Shown here one piece after another: positions 18,734 to 33,126 of a stretch of 64,000 bases of DNA. The DNA comes from Ecdyonurus torrentis. Lineage: Eukaryota > Arthropoda > Insecta > Ephemeroptera > Heptageniidae. The position numbers and the translations under genes were made by a program. Under the pieces are notes generated by a model. It was not told the DNA's origin and made no database searches. It was given only the letters and a program-made list of their open reading frames with translations. How positions within the stretch are numbered: position 1 is the first letter of the stretch; each line of letters opens with the position of its first letter. Location of the stretch: assembly GCA_949318235.1 (NCBI GenBank), contig OX439129.1, forward strand, positions 20,725,066 to 20,789,065, read 5' to 3'.

Positions 18734-19237
18734 ATATACTCATCGCATAATAAGAATAGCACATAAAGTTGTATTTGCCTCTTTACTTTTGCTGCACTCT
18801 TTTATTTTATTTTTATTTTATATATTTATTTTATAACATTTCTTCTTTAAATTTTATTTCTTATTAAGAATAAGTATAACAGATGGATTACAAAATTAAA
18901 AATTTGATAATATTTTATACCTATATAATAATATAATATATATAATTATTTGAATGGAGAGAAGCCATGCACATGTTTATATGTTTGTTGTTTATGATAC
19001 CATTTTATTATTATTATTTTACATGGAATAAATAAACTAATGATGAGCCAATTTTATAAGAAATAGAAATAACACCATTACAGTTTTGTAAAACCTAGGA
19101 ACAATAATTAGTATAGACTGAATCTATAATTGAAAGTATAATATATTTGGAGGTAAACTATATAGAAACTTTTGATGAAGTATAGAAAACGTTGGTTTAG
19201 ATATCATAATTATATTTACTATATAGTGGAAGGCAAT

Positions 19238-19359
19238 GGACCACTTGCAATGAAATGTTTTTAATTGTTTCAACAAGTGAGTGAAAACAATTTTTCCATA
19301 AGAAATGCATTGAGAATTATTTAAATTATTTTAAAAAGTTTGTTCATTGCAAGTGGTCT
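19238..19359. mobile_element. Small MITE (about 120 bp)
   Basis: Inverted ends GGACCACTTGCAATGAA and TTCATTGCAAGTGGTCTA bound a non-coding AT-rich centre. No target duplication is obvious. Confidence 0.5.
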
Positions 19360-20384
19360 ATCCGACTATATTTAATACCATAATTTTAATTATGTGCATT
19401 TATTTATATTTATATCAAAAATCTTTGAAAAGAATAAGATTTAACGGCTGTTGACCTTATAAAGGTTGTATTTAAGCCACGAGCGTTATTTTCACGTAAT
19501 GTTTATAGAAGAAAAATGAGAACACTTCAATTTTTTTCTTTATCTATAAATTTTATCATTTTATGTGTTGACATCTCACATTTAACAAAATTTTTAATCC
19601 ATAATGTTTGACGCATATTGCATAGGAAATATTTCACTGGTTATTTTCATAAAATGTCATTAACTTTATTGTTACCATGGAGAAGCAGTTCAATCCTCAT
19701 CAAATTATATTTTCTTTTGTTTTTAACTGCATGAAGTTCGATATTATATCAGTGTGTTTTTGAAATTATACCATCAAATCTTATAATCGTTGACACGTGT
19801 GGGAATTATTTAACATGTTATTGAATTATGCATTCAATTTGCTGATATTTATTTTTTTCGTTGTGATCTTGAAGATTCTTGAGCTGAATTCTATAATATG
19901 ACGTATAAGTTAGCTCTCAAAACCTTGAATACGTAAATGTATTTATATAGAAATAATAAGCCTGGATTTTAAATACATATATTTTATGGTATATCTTTTT
20001 TTTTCCCGCCCAAATACTGTATAATAACAATAAAAGAAGATTTCTTTGAAAATTTGAATAAAAATGATATTATGTGTAAAAAATACTGAGAATTGTTGCA
20101 TGACTTTTGACGGGATCACTTTGAACTCAACTCCACTGGTATAACCAATCTAAAGAAATAAATCAGTTTTCTGGAAAAAAAAAATATTGTTATTTATGCA
20201 TACTTGCGACATTCATGCCAGAAAAACCAAATGCCAAATTTTAGTAATAATAAAATAGGGTAATACTTATTTGATTAACATGTCATGGTTATAAAATTAT
20301 ATTTTTTAATTTTATTATAAAAAATCTTGCATAATGCTAATGATATAATTTGTTTTTGCTTGAGAGGATTTGACCTATCTATTG

Positions 20385-20740
20385 AGAAACTGCATGCAGG
20401 TATAATGTAATTTATGCAGGTTGTAACTGCAGTTATATTGCAGCTGCATAGAGCGAGAGAAAAAGTTAGATATGAACGAGGCCAAATTAACAAAAGTTTG
20501 CGCTGGATTTTTGGTGCGTTCGCCTCTCTCTAACTTCGGTCAAGGAGGAATAGCGTCGAGGCGTTTCTGTGGGAAACGATTTTGGTGCGTGTGCATGCGT
20601 GCAGTTGTGTGTTGCACCAAACCAAACCCCGATGCAGCTACCGGGGAGAGCTTGCAATGCGTTGACCCGCGGCACCATTTCAGTTCGCCGACCCTAAATT
20701 TGTGTGCACCAAACTTGCGACACGTGGAGTGCATTTTTTT
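20385..20740. promoter_or_regulatory. GC-richer island with TGCA words and CACGTG
   Basis: Dense CTGCAT/TGCAGG words (20390-20455), a CCTCTCTCTAACTTC block like the one in the 22.4 and 23.8 kb islands, and CACGTG at about 20722. A 108-codon plus-strand open frame (20472-20798) spans it but matches no family I know and lacks a splice or signal context. I read the island as regulatory rather than coding. Confidence 0.35.
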
Positions 20741-22369
20741 TTATCCACGCCTCTTTTTTATAATATTAAACCGCGCCTGCATACAACGCAAGAAATGATC
20801 TTAACATTTTTAGAAAACCAAGAGAAAAAGTAATGATTCGTTAAATATTAACTTTATAAAATACTTTCAGAAACGTATATGAAAGCCTTAAATAAATATA
20901 TTTGCGAATATTTAGAAACGATGAAAAATTATTAATTTAATTATAGTTGATTAATATTTCCTATAAAGTTACTTCATGGCTAAATCAGTATTCATAATAT
21001 ATATACAATCACAATAATAATTCAAAGTAAAAATATGAAAACTGAATTTACAAAATTTTCATGTATGACGCTCATACACAATATAGAAATTTCCTTTTCA
21101 TATATTTTACAATTTGAAACATATCTCACGTCAGAAGTGCATATTCAAATATTATTATAAGCTTCAGAGGAAGACTGTATATATGTATAATTGTTTATAT
21201 ACCTTTATCAATTCACCCTTCAGCGCAAAAAATATAAAATTGTCTTCGTCTCCCTTTGAATTTTTATTCTGTTAAAATGTTTGAGAACGATTGAAAATTA
21301 GATAAAATGTATGAAAAATGTAAGAACGTGATTTATATAATTTTATTTAGAATTTTACTTAAAATCAAGGAAAGAGTACAAAGAGAAAGATAACATGATT
21401 TCTAATGTATAATATATTACATTTTCCCATGTCGAAAAGCCACTTTCAAAATAATTAAATTAATTTATCAAAATCATGGTTACTATACGGAGAAACGAAA
21501 ATTTTGTTATGCAATATCATATCAGATATCAAAAATTCGGTTCCAGGTTTTATTTAGCGCAATATTAAGCTTCTCGAGCTTTCCTACACCCACGCAAAAT
21601 AAAATATTTTACTGTTTCATTTCTAACAAATTCGGAAAACAGTAGAGGTAACGCTATAATACAATTTTGAATTACATGCTTTTGATTTTAAGGAATCTCA
21701 TTTAAATCAAAATTAATTTAAACGTAAATGAAAAATTAAATTTGAGTTTTACACTGGACCAAATGTAATTTTATTTTTTAGAATTATACAGATTTCCAAA
21801 AAGGGTTACCATGTTTTTCTAAATTCTAAAAACCTCAAATGGTAGAGCTTATAATTATCCGTATACATTAGTGCGAAAATAAGCCAATTTCAGCCCACAT
21901 GCATGGATAAAATATTTTAAGTACTTTTTGCTAAAAATATGACATAAAAAATGCTATTTTGGAATTACATAAATATTATGCTGTGAGATAATAGCATAAT
22001 ATACCTTTTATGCTATATACTCAATAATACGGATTTTATGACATTATGTATAAATATAAATGTTGCTTAAATCGGGATAGAATAACAATTGTGCATTTAT
22101 TTTTATCCATGTGGTATATTATAAAACATGGAAAATTTCGTAAGAATTTCTAACCTAAAATTACATAACCTATTTTACTTGTGTAAAAATAAACAAAACT
22201 CTTGCTCTCATCTCTGTGGCTTTCAAACATAATAATTTTAAGAAAGAGGTGATGTTTATTTAAGTATTATTTGCTTCCTATACATTATGCATACAGTGAC
22301 AAAGTTATATTTTGGTAATGTTTGCATGTTGCAACATAAAAGTGCATGGAAAGTAGCACATCTCCCATG

Positions 22370-22510
22370 TTGTGCGCAATAGGCTTACGTGTCGGGCCAC
22401 ACGAGGAGCGCAGTTCCCCTAACTTTACTTGCAAGTTCATTGCCCTCTCTAACTCTGACACGTGTCGATTTAGCTCGATCGATAAAAAGTTCGACTGACG
22501 CCATGTTGTC
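22370..22510. promoter_or_regulatory. E-box island with shared CTCTCTAACTC block
   Basis: Contains TTCCCCTAACTTTACTTGC, then AAGTTCATTGCCCTCTCTAA, then TGACACGTGTCG (CACGTG at 22459). The middle words recur in the same order at 23.8 and 24.1 kb. A regulatory role is inferred. Confidence 0.4.
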
Positions 22511-22776
22511 TTTTTATGTTCCCGCCCTTTCCAAATGCAGACTTATACTTCCATGCACTTTTATTGCATCATGGCCCTAACAAAATAAAAAGATGCGCTG
22601 CTGCCTTTTTTTTTTTCTTTTTTCTTCACCTTTTTCATTCATTTTAAATTTTAACTATATATATTAAAAAAATAAGTGCAAATTGCATTTGCTATGCCAA
22701 GTTAAAATGCAACAAAAAATTTAAAAATATATATATTATATAATAAAATATTTGAAAAAGTAAAATGTATTTTTGC

Positions 22777-22810
<34 letters not shown>

Positions 22811-23619
22811 ATTTTTATTCCAAATTATATGCGGAACTTCATGCAGGCTGGAAGAATGCATTTTTTTGTTCTATAAACGCACCTTATAAATATACATATA
22901 TTTCACTTCATATTCATACATTATCAGTATTCTTGATATTGCATGGATCTTTATTTGTATTTGTTTTGTTTGCTGATTAAGTTTATAATAATTCAATCAT
23001 CAATATTAAAAATTATTCATGACGTCATACATGAAACTTGAACTTTAAAACCATGCATATATTTTTATGAGCCAATATATGAGGAAGACAAATAGAAAAA
23101 GTCTTTGTAAATTGACAAGCTCATATCCTTATACCAAATTATTTATCATGTAGAATAATATTAAAACTTGATTGACATGATGCTATCTAAAAAAATCAAA
23201 TATATTCAAATAATAATTCTATTTTTTTTTTCTAAACAATTTTATTCGTAACCTTTTAACATTTGAAACAAGTTTTTAGATTTACTATAGAATATCTAAA
23301 AAAAAGAAGAAAAAAATCATTCTAAGAGTACTGTACCATAAAAAAAAAATTACAGAAATGCATTTAAAAAAACAACATAATATGCAGCTGTCTAACTGAT
23401 AAATATAATAAAAGAATTATTATATTATTTAAGAAATTTGTAAGAGGTCTATTTATTAGCTGCATTTAATGATATAAATTTCAAAAGAAATAATTATAAT
23501 AATGGAAGTATTTACAAAGAAACATATAATATACATTTTATGCTTGCTGCGATCGAGCGAGCCTCCCTAAGGCTAGTTATATAGTAGTAACTATAGCTAT
23601 ATTATTATTTTATCGAGCG

Positions 23620-23850
23620 AGCCAAAGAAGTGCATCCTGCGCTATAATGTTTAGTTGTAGAAAGAGAGAGAGAGAGAGAGGTAGGGGGTCCTGACACAAG
23701 GGAAGCTTGCTAGTTGCAGTCCCCCCTTCTCCTTTCCAGTATCGCGACACCCCACGTGTAGGACTAACTCCACGTGCCGCCAATTGACACGTGGAAAGCC
23801 CCACTACTTTTCCCCTCCATCTATGAAAAGTTCTTTGCTCTCTCTAACTC
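23620..23850. promoter_or_regulatory. Triple CACGTG island
   Basis: Three CACGTG hexamers at 23753, 23771 and 23788, spaced 18 and 17 bp start to start, so all lie near one face over about three and a half helical turns. TTTTCCCCT and AAGTTCTTTGCTCTCTCTAA follow, matching the 22.4 and 24.1 kb islands. A short AG repeat precedes them. This is a plausible cooperative bHLH-binding module; the factor and target gene are unknown. Confidence 0.5.
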
Positions 23851-24064
23851 TAAGCCACATTAGAAAGTGATGATATACATATTTGTTTTTATTTTTATAT
23901 CACCTAAGTAAAGATGACTACATTAATAAAATTTATACTATGTATAGCTTATAATGTAAAGTATGTATAAATAATTTATTATAATAATTCAATGGAAGGT
24001 TATGGAGATATTTATATTAGAATTATGTGACGTCACTTCACTTGAAGTACGATTTTTATTATTG

Positions 24065-24180
24065 ATTTTGCAGTCCTGTCCCACGTGCCGAGAGTTTGCC
24101 ACGTGGAAAACTTCCCCTATTTTGCTTAAGAGTTCATTGCTCTCTATAGTGCAGTGACCTGCGACCTCTTAAAAGTATTA
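24065..24180. promoter_or_regulatory. Paired CACGTG island 3
   Basis: CACGTG at 24082 and 24100 (18 bp start to start) in CCACGTGCCG...TTGCCACGTGGAAAA. CTTCCCCT and AAGAGTTCATTGCTCTCT follow, the same order of words as the island 300 bp upstream. Confidence 0.5.
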
Positions 24181-25099
24181 CCTCCAACTCCCTATACCAA
24201 ACCCCCAGGACAAGAGCTTTTTCAGAGATACATCTCAGCTGCATATTTATTGCGCATTTCTATCAAAAATTTGACAGTTTTTTTTTTTTTACTGTCCTTT
24301 GTTTGATCTTCTACACAAACTTTTATGAAGTATGAACAGTCTCTTGATTCAGCTAGAAAACAATTTAAAATTTATAAAATACATACTACGTATACTCTTA
24401 ACTATACACTATATATATACATACACTGTTTTATGATATAAGTAAATTAATCTTATGGCTCGAAATAGTAGTTCGACTAGCGATAGTATATTAATACGTT
24501 ACTCAAAAATTATCATAATCAAAAAAATATAATAATAATAATAATAATAATATATACATTTTTTTTTCAAAAATCAATAAAGGAAAAGGAAAAAAAAAAA
24601 GTTTTATGTTTGAATTAAATATATTATTTCAAACATTAATTAATTCAAAATATTGTTATACATTCAATTCCTTTTGTATTGCTTCTTTTATCTTCTTTTA
24701 TTTATTATAATTTTGATATTGTTCTATATTTTGCATTTAACTGCATGTACTTTACAAATATGTAAAATAGTTTTTAATTTTATATATAATTAATAATTGT
24801 TTTATTTGCATAAATAATCGTTTCTGAATTAAGACTCGAGTAGTAAAGTTTTTGTTTTATTATTTTTTTTTTCATTTTTAGCCATATAATTGTGCATGGT
24901 GTTATTATAATTAAAATTGAACATAGTTTACGATAAATTATTTAAGTTCATATTACCTGCTATGCTACAGGGTAAGCGCGTGGTTAATGAGTCCTTTGTG
25001 TAAAATGGGATACTTTTAAGCTTCTATAGAATGACATTTTGAGTCAGAAACTTTTTACATCATAAACAATATATCTTAAACATCTTGTTTATCTTTAAA

Positions 25100-25451
25100 C
25101 AATGATGAAGACTAAACAATTTTAGTGGGTAATTTTATTTCATATTCTAAAAGAGTACATTGTCCTGAATCGATACATATGTGAATTTCTAATTTTTGAG
25201 TTCATTATGTATTTTTAATTAATTTTTGAAAGTTACGAAATGATGTCACAGGTTTCAACTTATGCATGTGATCATATAGAAAAAAGTTGCATCCTGTGAC
25301 GTCATTTCTCGACTTTCAAAAATAAATTAAAAATACTTCATGAACTCAAAAATTAAAAATTCACACATGTATCGATTCATGTATCGATGCATGTATGTAT
25401 ACTCTTTTAGAATATAAAACTATCCCCTAAAAATTACTAGTCTTCCTCATT
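25100..25451. mobile_element. Palindromic MITE family C, copy 2
   Basis: Best-preserved copy. The left end AATGATGAAGACTA is answered by TAGTCTTCCTCATT at the right. The arms share TTCTAAAAGAGTACATTG/ACTCTTTTAGAA, GAATCGATACAT and TTTTTGAGTTCAT with their inverses. The centre carries TGATGTCAC on one side and TGTGACGTCATTTC on the other. There is no coding capacity. Confidence 0.8.
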
Positions 25452-26770
25452 ACTAAAGGAATGAATGAGATCACTTATTTAGATTTTTTTTTAAACATTT
25501 TTAAATTATTGTTTCATAAGAAAAAGAGTTTAGAAAAAAAGCTATAAGGATATACCCGTTGTGACCCGCCGTCTCCTATATATAATATTTCAACACAATT
25601 ATTACACCATATATGTTTAGAGATCTGCTGAACTGGACAAATCATGGCAATTTTAATTTAATTTATGATATTTACTTATATTATCATTATTATTTTAAGC
25701 TATGTTTTTATTTTTCCCAACTCAGCAAAAATAATAATAATAATACCCTAACTTAAAAAGAGAGTGACTTTGAATGGGTTATTATTATTAATCAAAAGTG
25801 TGCAATTCCAAATCAGTTGAGAAAGTATGTTTCAAACGTTATATTCTTTTTTGAGTTTGCTATATACATTTCGGATTGTGCCATCTTTACGTCCCAATTA
25901 TACCTGGTCAACAAACTAGACCACGACCCGTCAATCTATTTTTTTTTTTTTTTTTTTTTTTTTTTATCTATACTAAAAATTTGGATTCTAGAATAACAGC
26001 ACACAAATTGAGGTCATTCTATATCTATATAATAACAAATGACGTGTTGACGATGATGCATTTTTGTTAACTTTTGATCAAGAATGCAGCTGCATATGGC
26101 TGTGGCTCGCTTGTTGCTGACCGAAAAATTAAATTTCTATACAGTGGCAAACCAAAATTGGAATGGATATTAATGCATGTGGATTAAGTTTTATTTAATA
26201 ATTTAAAATATACATTAAATTTTTAATGACTTTGTTTACGCAATTACCGAGATGTTTTTTTCTTTAACATAATGATATAACATTAAATAACTTAATTATA
26301 TGGTAGTAATGTACAATTATTTGATTAATAAATATAGATTTATCAATTTTTATTTATTTTAATATTGCTTTTTTTATAATTAAGAACTTACAGCATGTTA
26401 TCCCGCAAATGAAACAAGGAATTATGTAAATTGTCAATGTTATATATAAACTAAAAGGTTTGTTTGATGCGCAAGCGCATTTGCTTCAAAGTATATTATG
26501 CTTTTTTTTTTTTTTTTTTTTTTTTTTTTGAAAAGAGGAGTGAATGCATAGAGAGAGATTCCTTGCCTTGCATACAAACAAAGACTTCGTTCATTAAGAA
26601 TTATCTCTTTTAGGAATAATTACACATTTCATTTGCATACATCATTGAAGAAATTTTAGGTAATAAAAAATAAAGAATAATAAAACTAAAACATTGCCCT
26701 GTAGTTTTTTAAGAAGTAGTACTTTTTAGGTTCATTATTTCTACCTGGCCTGTATTTATTATTATCTTCA

Positions 26771-26772
26771 CC

Positions 26773-26863
<91 letters not shown>
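26771..26863. repeat. (CT)n then (TA)n compound microsatellite
   Basis: CT/TC units to about 26832, then TA units to 26863. Confidence 0.95.
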
Positions 26864-26865
<2 letters not shown>

Positions 26866-27788
26866 TGATACGTAAATTTTTCATTGCATTGCAGCATCAT
26901 TATTTAAAAAAAAAGTTTTAAAAGTGTCATTGTATATATTATAAATTATACTTAAAAAGGAAAAACAATTTTGTTTTAAAGTTTGGAAGAACAAAGCTAA
27001 AAACCTGTTCAGCGATGGGAAAGTGCGTACGATAGCTTCTCACACACCTCGCTAAAATTCGCGTTGATGCATCGAGTTGCAGTCAGGTAGCTATAGCTGC
27101 ACACACGCAGGCAGGCAGGCAGCTATAAGTTTTGCTTGTTGCCCAATGCAAGCGGTTGCACAGTAAAAAACTGCATAAACCCAAGCTTGCTGGAGAAAAC
27201 GCATTTTAAGACAGAGTGAGCAAGCGCTATGCAAGCTGTCATAGATTATGCAGTTATCTAGCAGCTATAGGCTCATAAAAATTTTTCATTATAGAAAATG
27301 AGGTCGCTCTATATATTTTATACCAGTTGCAACAATTATGACGTCAAAATAGAAAATTATTATATTCAATAAATTTCATTTTTAGGCAGTTTTCTATTAA
27401 CAAAACAAAGAATGTTATCAAAAGTTGAATGTAAAAATTATGCATGTACAAAAGTTATATGTCAAACAAGTGCACTTTTTTTTTAATAAAAAATGCCATG
27501 TTTATTATAAAAAATACAATACCAAATATACTTGAACTCATTTCTCAAATTCTGAATTTCGTAATGAGATCGAAGAGCAACAGAGCTTTCATAATTGTAT
27601 CATATATAACAACAATAATAATAATAATATTGTTTTGAATGTTCCCTATATAATATGCGTATTATATTCTCTTTTTTGTTTATATAATGAAATGAGTGTA
27701 TGTGTGTGACAGCATATTCAAATTAATTACTTTGGAAATGACAGCGTAATCGATTGTAAATCAATACTTATTAAAACAAAACTTAATA

Positions 27789-27932
<144 letters not shown>

Positions 27933-29831
27933 TATAACCACGCTCAAATATTATTTGGAGTAGTAAATTGTAAATTCAAATTAAGCATATTTTCGTATAA
28001 CAAATTATATGATGCGCAACAAATGAATGGGGAGAATACTATGATTATTTATTATTCGAGTGTGTATGCATTATATGCATGTGTTAATAGAATGATATTA
28101 TACCATTGCTATACAAATCTTTATACTATAATAGGGGTAATTAACGTGTTAAAAAATTACATTTTTTTTTATAATGAATACTAAAAACGTATACAGATAA
28201 AAAATCAAATGTGTAACACATGCAGAGAATGTGATCTTTCTCAAAATATTAGATCAGAATACTGTTTTATCAATTTATATTATATCATCTGCGAGTACAA
28301 TATTTGTATGTAGTAAATAATTCATTTAAAGTTCGTTTGTATTTTAGAGCAACAGGATTATAGGCACTAGTTAGTTAGGCATATTAGAAAATATGGAAAT
28401 TGTTAATATAGTTAATTCATTTAAAAACAAAATATTTATTTGCAGAAAAACAACATTAGCATTAGCAAATAAATTTACTATACAAGAATAACTATTGTAC
28501 TTTCGTTAATATGGTTTGTTTTTAAGTAATGTGATTTAGAAAAATAAAACTTTTAACGTTAGTTAATTTTAAATACAACAAATATTTAAAACTAAAAGAT
28601 TAAAATTATGGATTTAAGACTAGGTTAAAAATTTCCGCATTTTCAGTGCTTTGCAACAGAATTAAAATGAAAATAAATAAATGATTAGTACAACGTCATA
28701 ATGAGTGTTTGAGTTGACTGCAAGTTTATAGTTGCATCTCGACACGTGCAGTATTTCTAGGATGCAGTGACCCCGTCAAGTTATAGCGTATATAATAATC
28801 TCTCAAAACCTAGGCGAATGACCGAGGATGTCTATTTTCTAGCTTTCTCTTCAAATGCATTGTATTATGCACCACGAAGGCCAAATGCAACTCACGGAAA
28901 CTGCATCTATAATACATTATAGATACTTTATGTGTGTATGTGTGTGTGTGAGAGAGAAATAACCTTCCAGCCATTAACTGCATCATGGTATAATGAACCT
29001 AAAAAAAATATATATACCTTTATATTTCGTAACATAAAATTATTTATTTCGAAACTGCATCTCTCCTTGTTGATATTTTTTATATTGACAGAGCATTCTA
29101 GAGAATAGATAACATTTTTGCTTTTGATGTTGGCAAATACCATAACCTTACAATTATAAAACTGCATTTTCACTTCCATTCAAATTTTTTTTCAAATTTT
29201 TTGTTCATGCTATATAAATGAATTTGTTTATATTTAAATTATAGTTTTAATTTATATAAATCAAATTTAGTATAAAAATGCACACAAAATGTTTCATTAT
29301 TATTATTAATGTAATAATTTAAAACATACAAATTAAGTATGCTGTAATTGGAAAACTCACACTTTATTTTCAACTATATAAAAAATAATAATACATTACA
29401 TATAAATCAATTTATATAGTAACAACAATTTTAATGGTCCAAAACTTTGTGTTTATTTTACTAAACTTGCAGGGAAATTTTATATATTGTTAAAAATTGA
29501 TTGGATTTTTTAACAATTAAAATAGACTATGTAAGTACTTGCTTGTGCCAATACTTTAAAAATAATAATTTCTTGACGCATTTAAATACTCGGAAAATTT
29601 GAATGCAAAAAATAATAATAATAAAATTAGGAAAGTGGTTTTTTACATTTACTTTATTTTTGACACAAAATACTGGAGTATACTGTTACTACAAAATAAA
29701 TATAATTTGAAAGACAGCTAAGTTATTTTTAATTGGATTTCCTAATTAATTATATATATATCACTCTTTATGCTAATTTATTTTGTATGGCAAAATTAAC
29801 CATGGCATATGTACAATAAAAAATGTATGGT

Positions 29832-29866
<35 letters not shown>

Positions 29867-30186
29867 AGTTTTAGTTTTCTGTAGATTATTTGTTTTATCT
29901 TTATTATTTATGAATTTATCACACCTACAAATATTTTTTAAAGAAATTTTCTTTCACATTTGATCTTTAAATAAAATGTTTATTATTATTATTATTATTA
30001 AGTACTGTGTAACACCAAAAAAAAAACTATAACTCCTTGTCTTAGAAAAAAAAACTGTACTGAACTATCTAAAATTATGAAAAAACAAGGTCTAAATATA
30101 ATATTCATATATAAATTTATATGTATTTTTAATTGAACCTATATTTTAACCTTTCTCCAATAGAAAATAGTTAAAGCGCCTAGAAT

Positions 30187-30350
30187 GTAGACTACTGTTG
30201 CAGCACTTGTGAAGTGCGGGTGAGTATCACTTTAGGATACAATGCTTGGTGCTAGGAGAAAGTTACTGGCACAAGGCCAAAAATCATCTTGAACTTCCCC
30301 CTATATGTATGTGCTCCTAGACCACTGATCTACCTGTGTACAGTACAACA
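30187..30350 (-). mobile_element. Possible tRNA-derived SINE
   Basis: On the minus strand, an A-box-like TAGATCAGTGG (30322-30332) is followed about 36 bases later by a weak B-box-like AAGTTCAAGAT (30286-30296). The distance suits an internal RNA polymerase III promoter, but both boxes are imperfect and no cloverleaf was demonstrated. Confidence 0.35.
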
Positions 30351-30370
30351 TAACACGCTTCAATCGAATC

Positions 30371-30372
<2 letters not shown>

Positions 30373-30426
<54 letters not shown>
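30373..30426. repeat. (GA)n microsatellite
   Basis: About 27 GA units directly beside the SINE-like block. Confidence 0.95.
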
Positions 30427-30429
<3 letters not shown>

Positions 30430-30737
30430 ATTATTTAACTTTTAATTGAACAATGAGGATTCAATTAGTATAAAAATTAAAACTATGTTAACTAAAACAT
30501 TAAAGAAAACTCAATATAAACAAAAACATTTTATATTTCTGTAAATATTTAAAATAAAATTTTAAACTTTTTTCTTTTGACATTTTTGTCGTGGTCAATA
30601 GTCAATATTAAGGTTGTATGTTATTGAAAGATATATATTATATTTATTTATTTATTATTATTATTTTTTGCAGAACCCCCAAATCATGCGGTGTAATGAA
30701 TGGACTTTTATTGTAGATGTAGAGCATATTTTATGCA

Positions 30738-30740
<3 letters not shown>

Positions 30741-30833
<93 letters not shown>
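30741..30833. repeat. (AT)n microsatellite
   Basis: Near-perfect AT units with one GT interruption close to the right end. Confidence 0.95.
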
Positions 30834-32873
30834 GAATCGACCCGATCGACCCTAATAATTAATCTATAGAATGTTTTATATTTGATATACTTCGCATCAT
30901 ATACTATCTCGTATTAAGTTTCAGAATATACAGACACTCAATATACATAAAATGAAGATTTTTTTCTTCTTCAATTCTTTTCATCCATACAATGTATGGT
31001 CACGTGTATTTCAAACGTGCTTTTTTACGTAACTGAATTGTGTATTGCTCGTTATTTTTGTGTTTTAAAAACTTTATCTTAGACAAAGTATTGAGTATGC
31101 ACACATCATTATATATTTTTAATAACATAAAAATTAAATTAATTGGAACTATTTATGGGGTATATTGAAACGAGATACTTATAATTCCGTGCCGTACAAT
31201 CAAAAAATATATATGCGTCTTTCTTTAAAAAAAAAAAAAAAATAGAAACACAAAATTTCAAAATGATTATAATATAAATATTATACACAATTACACACAC
31301 ATATCTAAATTAAAATAATAAACTATCACGCAATTCAATTTTTTCTAACTTTTTTATGCATACGAGAGTAATGTGTATTTGTAAATTTTTTTATAAAAAA
31401 TTAATGTTTGTTCGCAATTAAAATTTAGCACCTGCTAACGTAAGTTGGTAGACAATTTTTATTGCAGATGCACGTCTAGTTGTTTAATAAGAGATAACAT
31501 CACAAATAGCTAGTTTGAGAGGTGCACCTTTAAAAATTAAGGCATACACCCATTTTTTTTTTTTTTTTTTTTAATTTAATATGTGATCCTGACTTTATAT
31601 GATTGATATTTACAAAAAAGGTCACTTTCACAAATTTATAGCATTTCGTTTATTTCAAATTTCTTTCATAAATTTCTTCTCTTATATAATAACGTATGTA
31701 AGTATATAATTTAGTCAAGAAAAATCAAGAATAATACATATACTGTGTATATATAATATACACACACTTTTTTTATTGTTATATTTATATATCGAGATAC
31801 TTGTTTTGGTGTTGAGGACCATGCAAGCCAAGCCAGCCAGCAGGGGGAAGGCTGCAAGTGACCTCGCCACGTGTAGTGAGCATTGCCGCACTCACCGCAC
31901 CGCCACTTGCCGCACTTGCATGCCGCGCGACTGCCTTTTTTTTTTTTTTTTTTTTTTTTTACCGGCACGGCGTGGTATGTGGCGGCGCCGCGACTTCCTT
32001 CAGGACTGCGCGACGATGTAACCAACAAAATACTCGCGGGAATCGAACTCAAGCCATGTGTGTAGTATTTAACGTATATTCCCCTACTCCCTTTTTTATA
32101 TTATTCTCTTAATTCCTTTAGCATTCTCATTATTTTCTTCCATTTTTTTTTTAAAGTTAATTATATAATGTAATAATTTTTTGTTTAATTTAAATAATAC
32201 ACCTAATGTAATGGATGTTACTGGAGTAGCGCGCAAGCCAATCACATAGGTGGCGAGGAAAAATGCTCATTTCCACTATTAATTATTATTTATTATTATT
32301 TTTTAGCATTGTATTGAATTGTTTCTTTGGAGAAAAGTACTGCACCATAAAAAAGTCCACCCCCCCTCCCCCCCCCCCCCAAAAAAAAAGTACAATTGGT
32401 ATACTAACAGTCTAACACACATTCACGTGCTTTCAGCAAATATAATTGTAAAATACAAAAATGCCTATTTATGTGAATGTACAGTACAATATCAAAGGGG
32501 GTAAAAATCACAACAACGTAGCAAAAAAGAAAATAAATAAGCAACATATTATATAAACTTGAATTTAATAAATGGATTATTAAAATGATATGAATCAGAA
32601 TCTTGTATGACTATTGATATACTGATAAATATTTATTTCTATAGCGTATATATTCGCACAAAGTTGATGGAACACAATTGCTCCGTGTCTGCAATATACT
32701 GTCGTATATCGTATATTATATTTGTTATTATATATATGTCTTACCCCTCGCCACACGCAATAATTAATAGAATATGTAAACGTTTTATTGCTATATATCA
32801 CGTGTATTATATGGCTCTACTTTTAGTACACATTATCTAATTAGGTGCATTCAAAAAACCTTTCAGAATTTGA

Positions 32874-32913
<40 letters not shown>

Positions 32914-33074
32914 AAACGAAAGAAATAATCATACTTTTGTTATATCGCGACCGCGAGCACATTTTTTTATTTCTTTTTGTAGGTACAAATTTTATTGTTA
33001 AATATATAGCAGAAAGCATTTTGATATTATATAGATTGCATGCGTTGAATTCTAATAATAAAAATATATATACT

Positions 33075-33126
<52 letters not shown>

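Noticed and set aside
20472..20798. 108-codon plus-strand open frame in a GC-richer island
   Set aside because: No recognised domain, ends in low-complexity sequence, overlaps E-box and TGCA regulatory-like words, and competing frames are open on the opposite strand.
32036..32050. tRNA gene based on a consensus B box
   Set aside because: No A box or cloverleaf upstream at the required distance.
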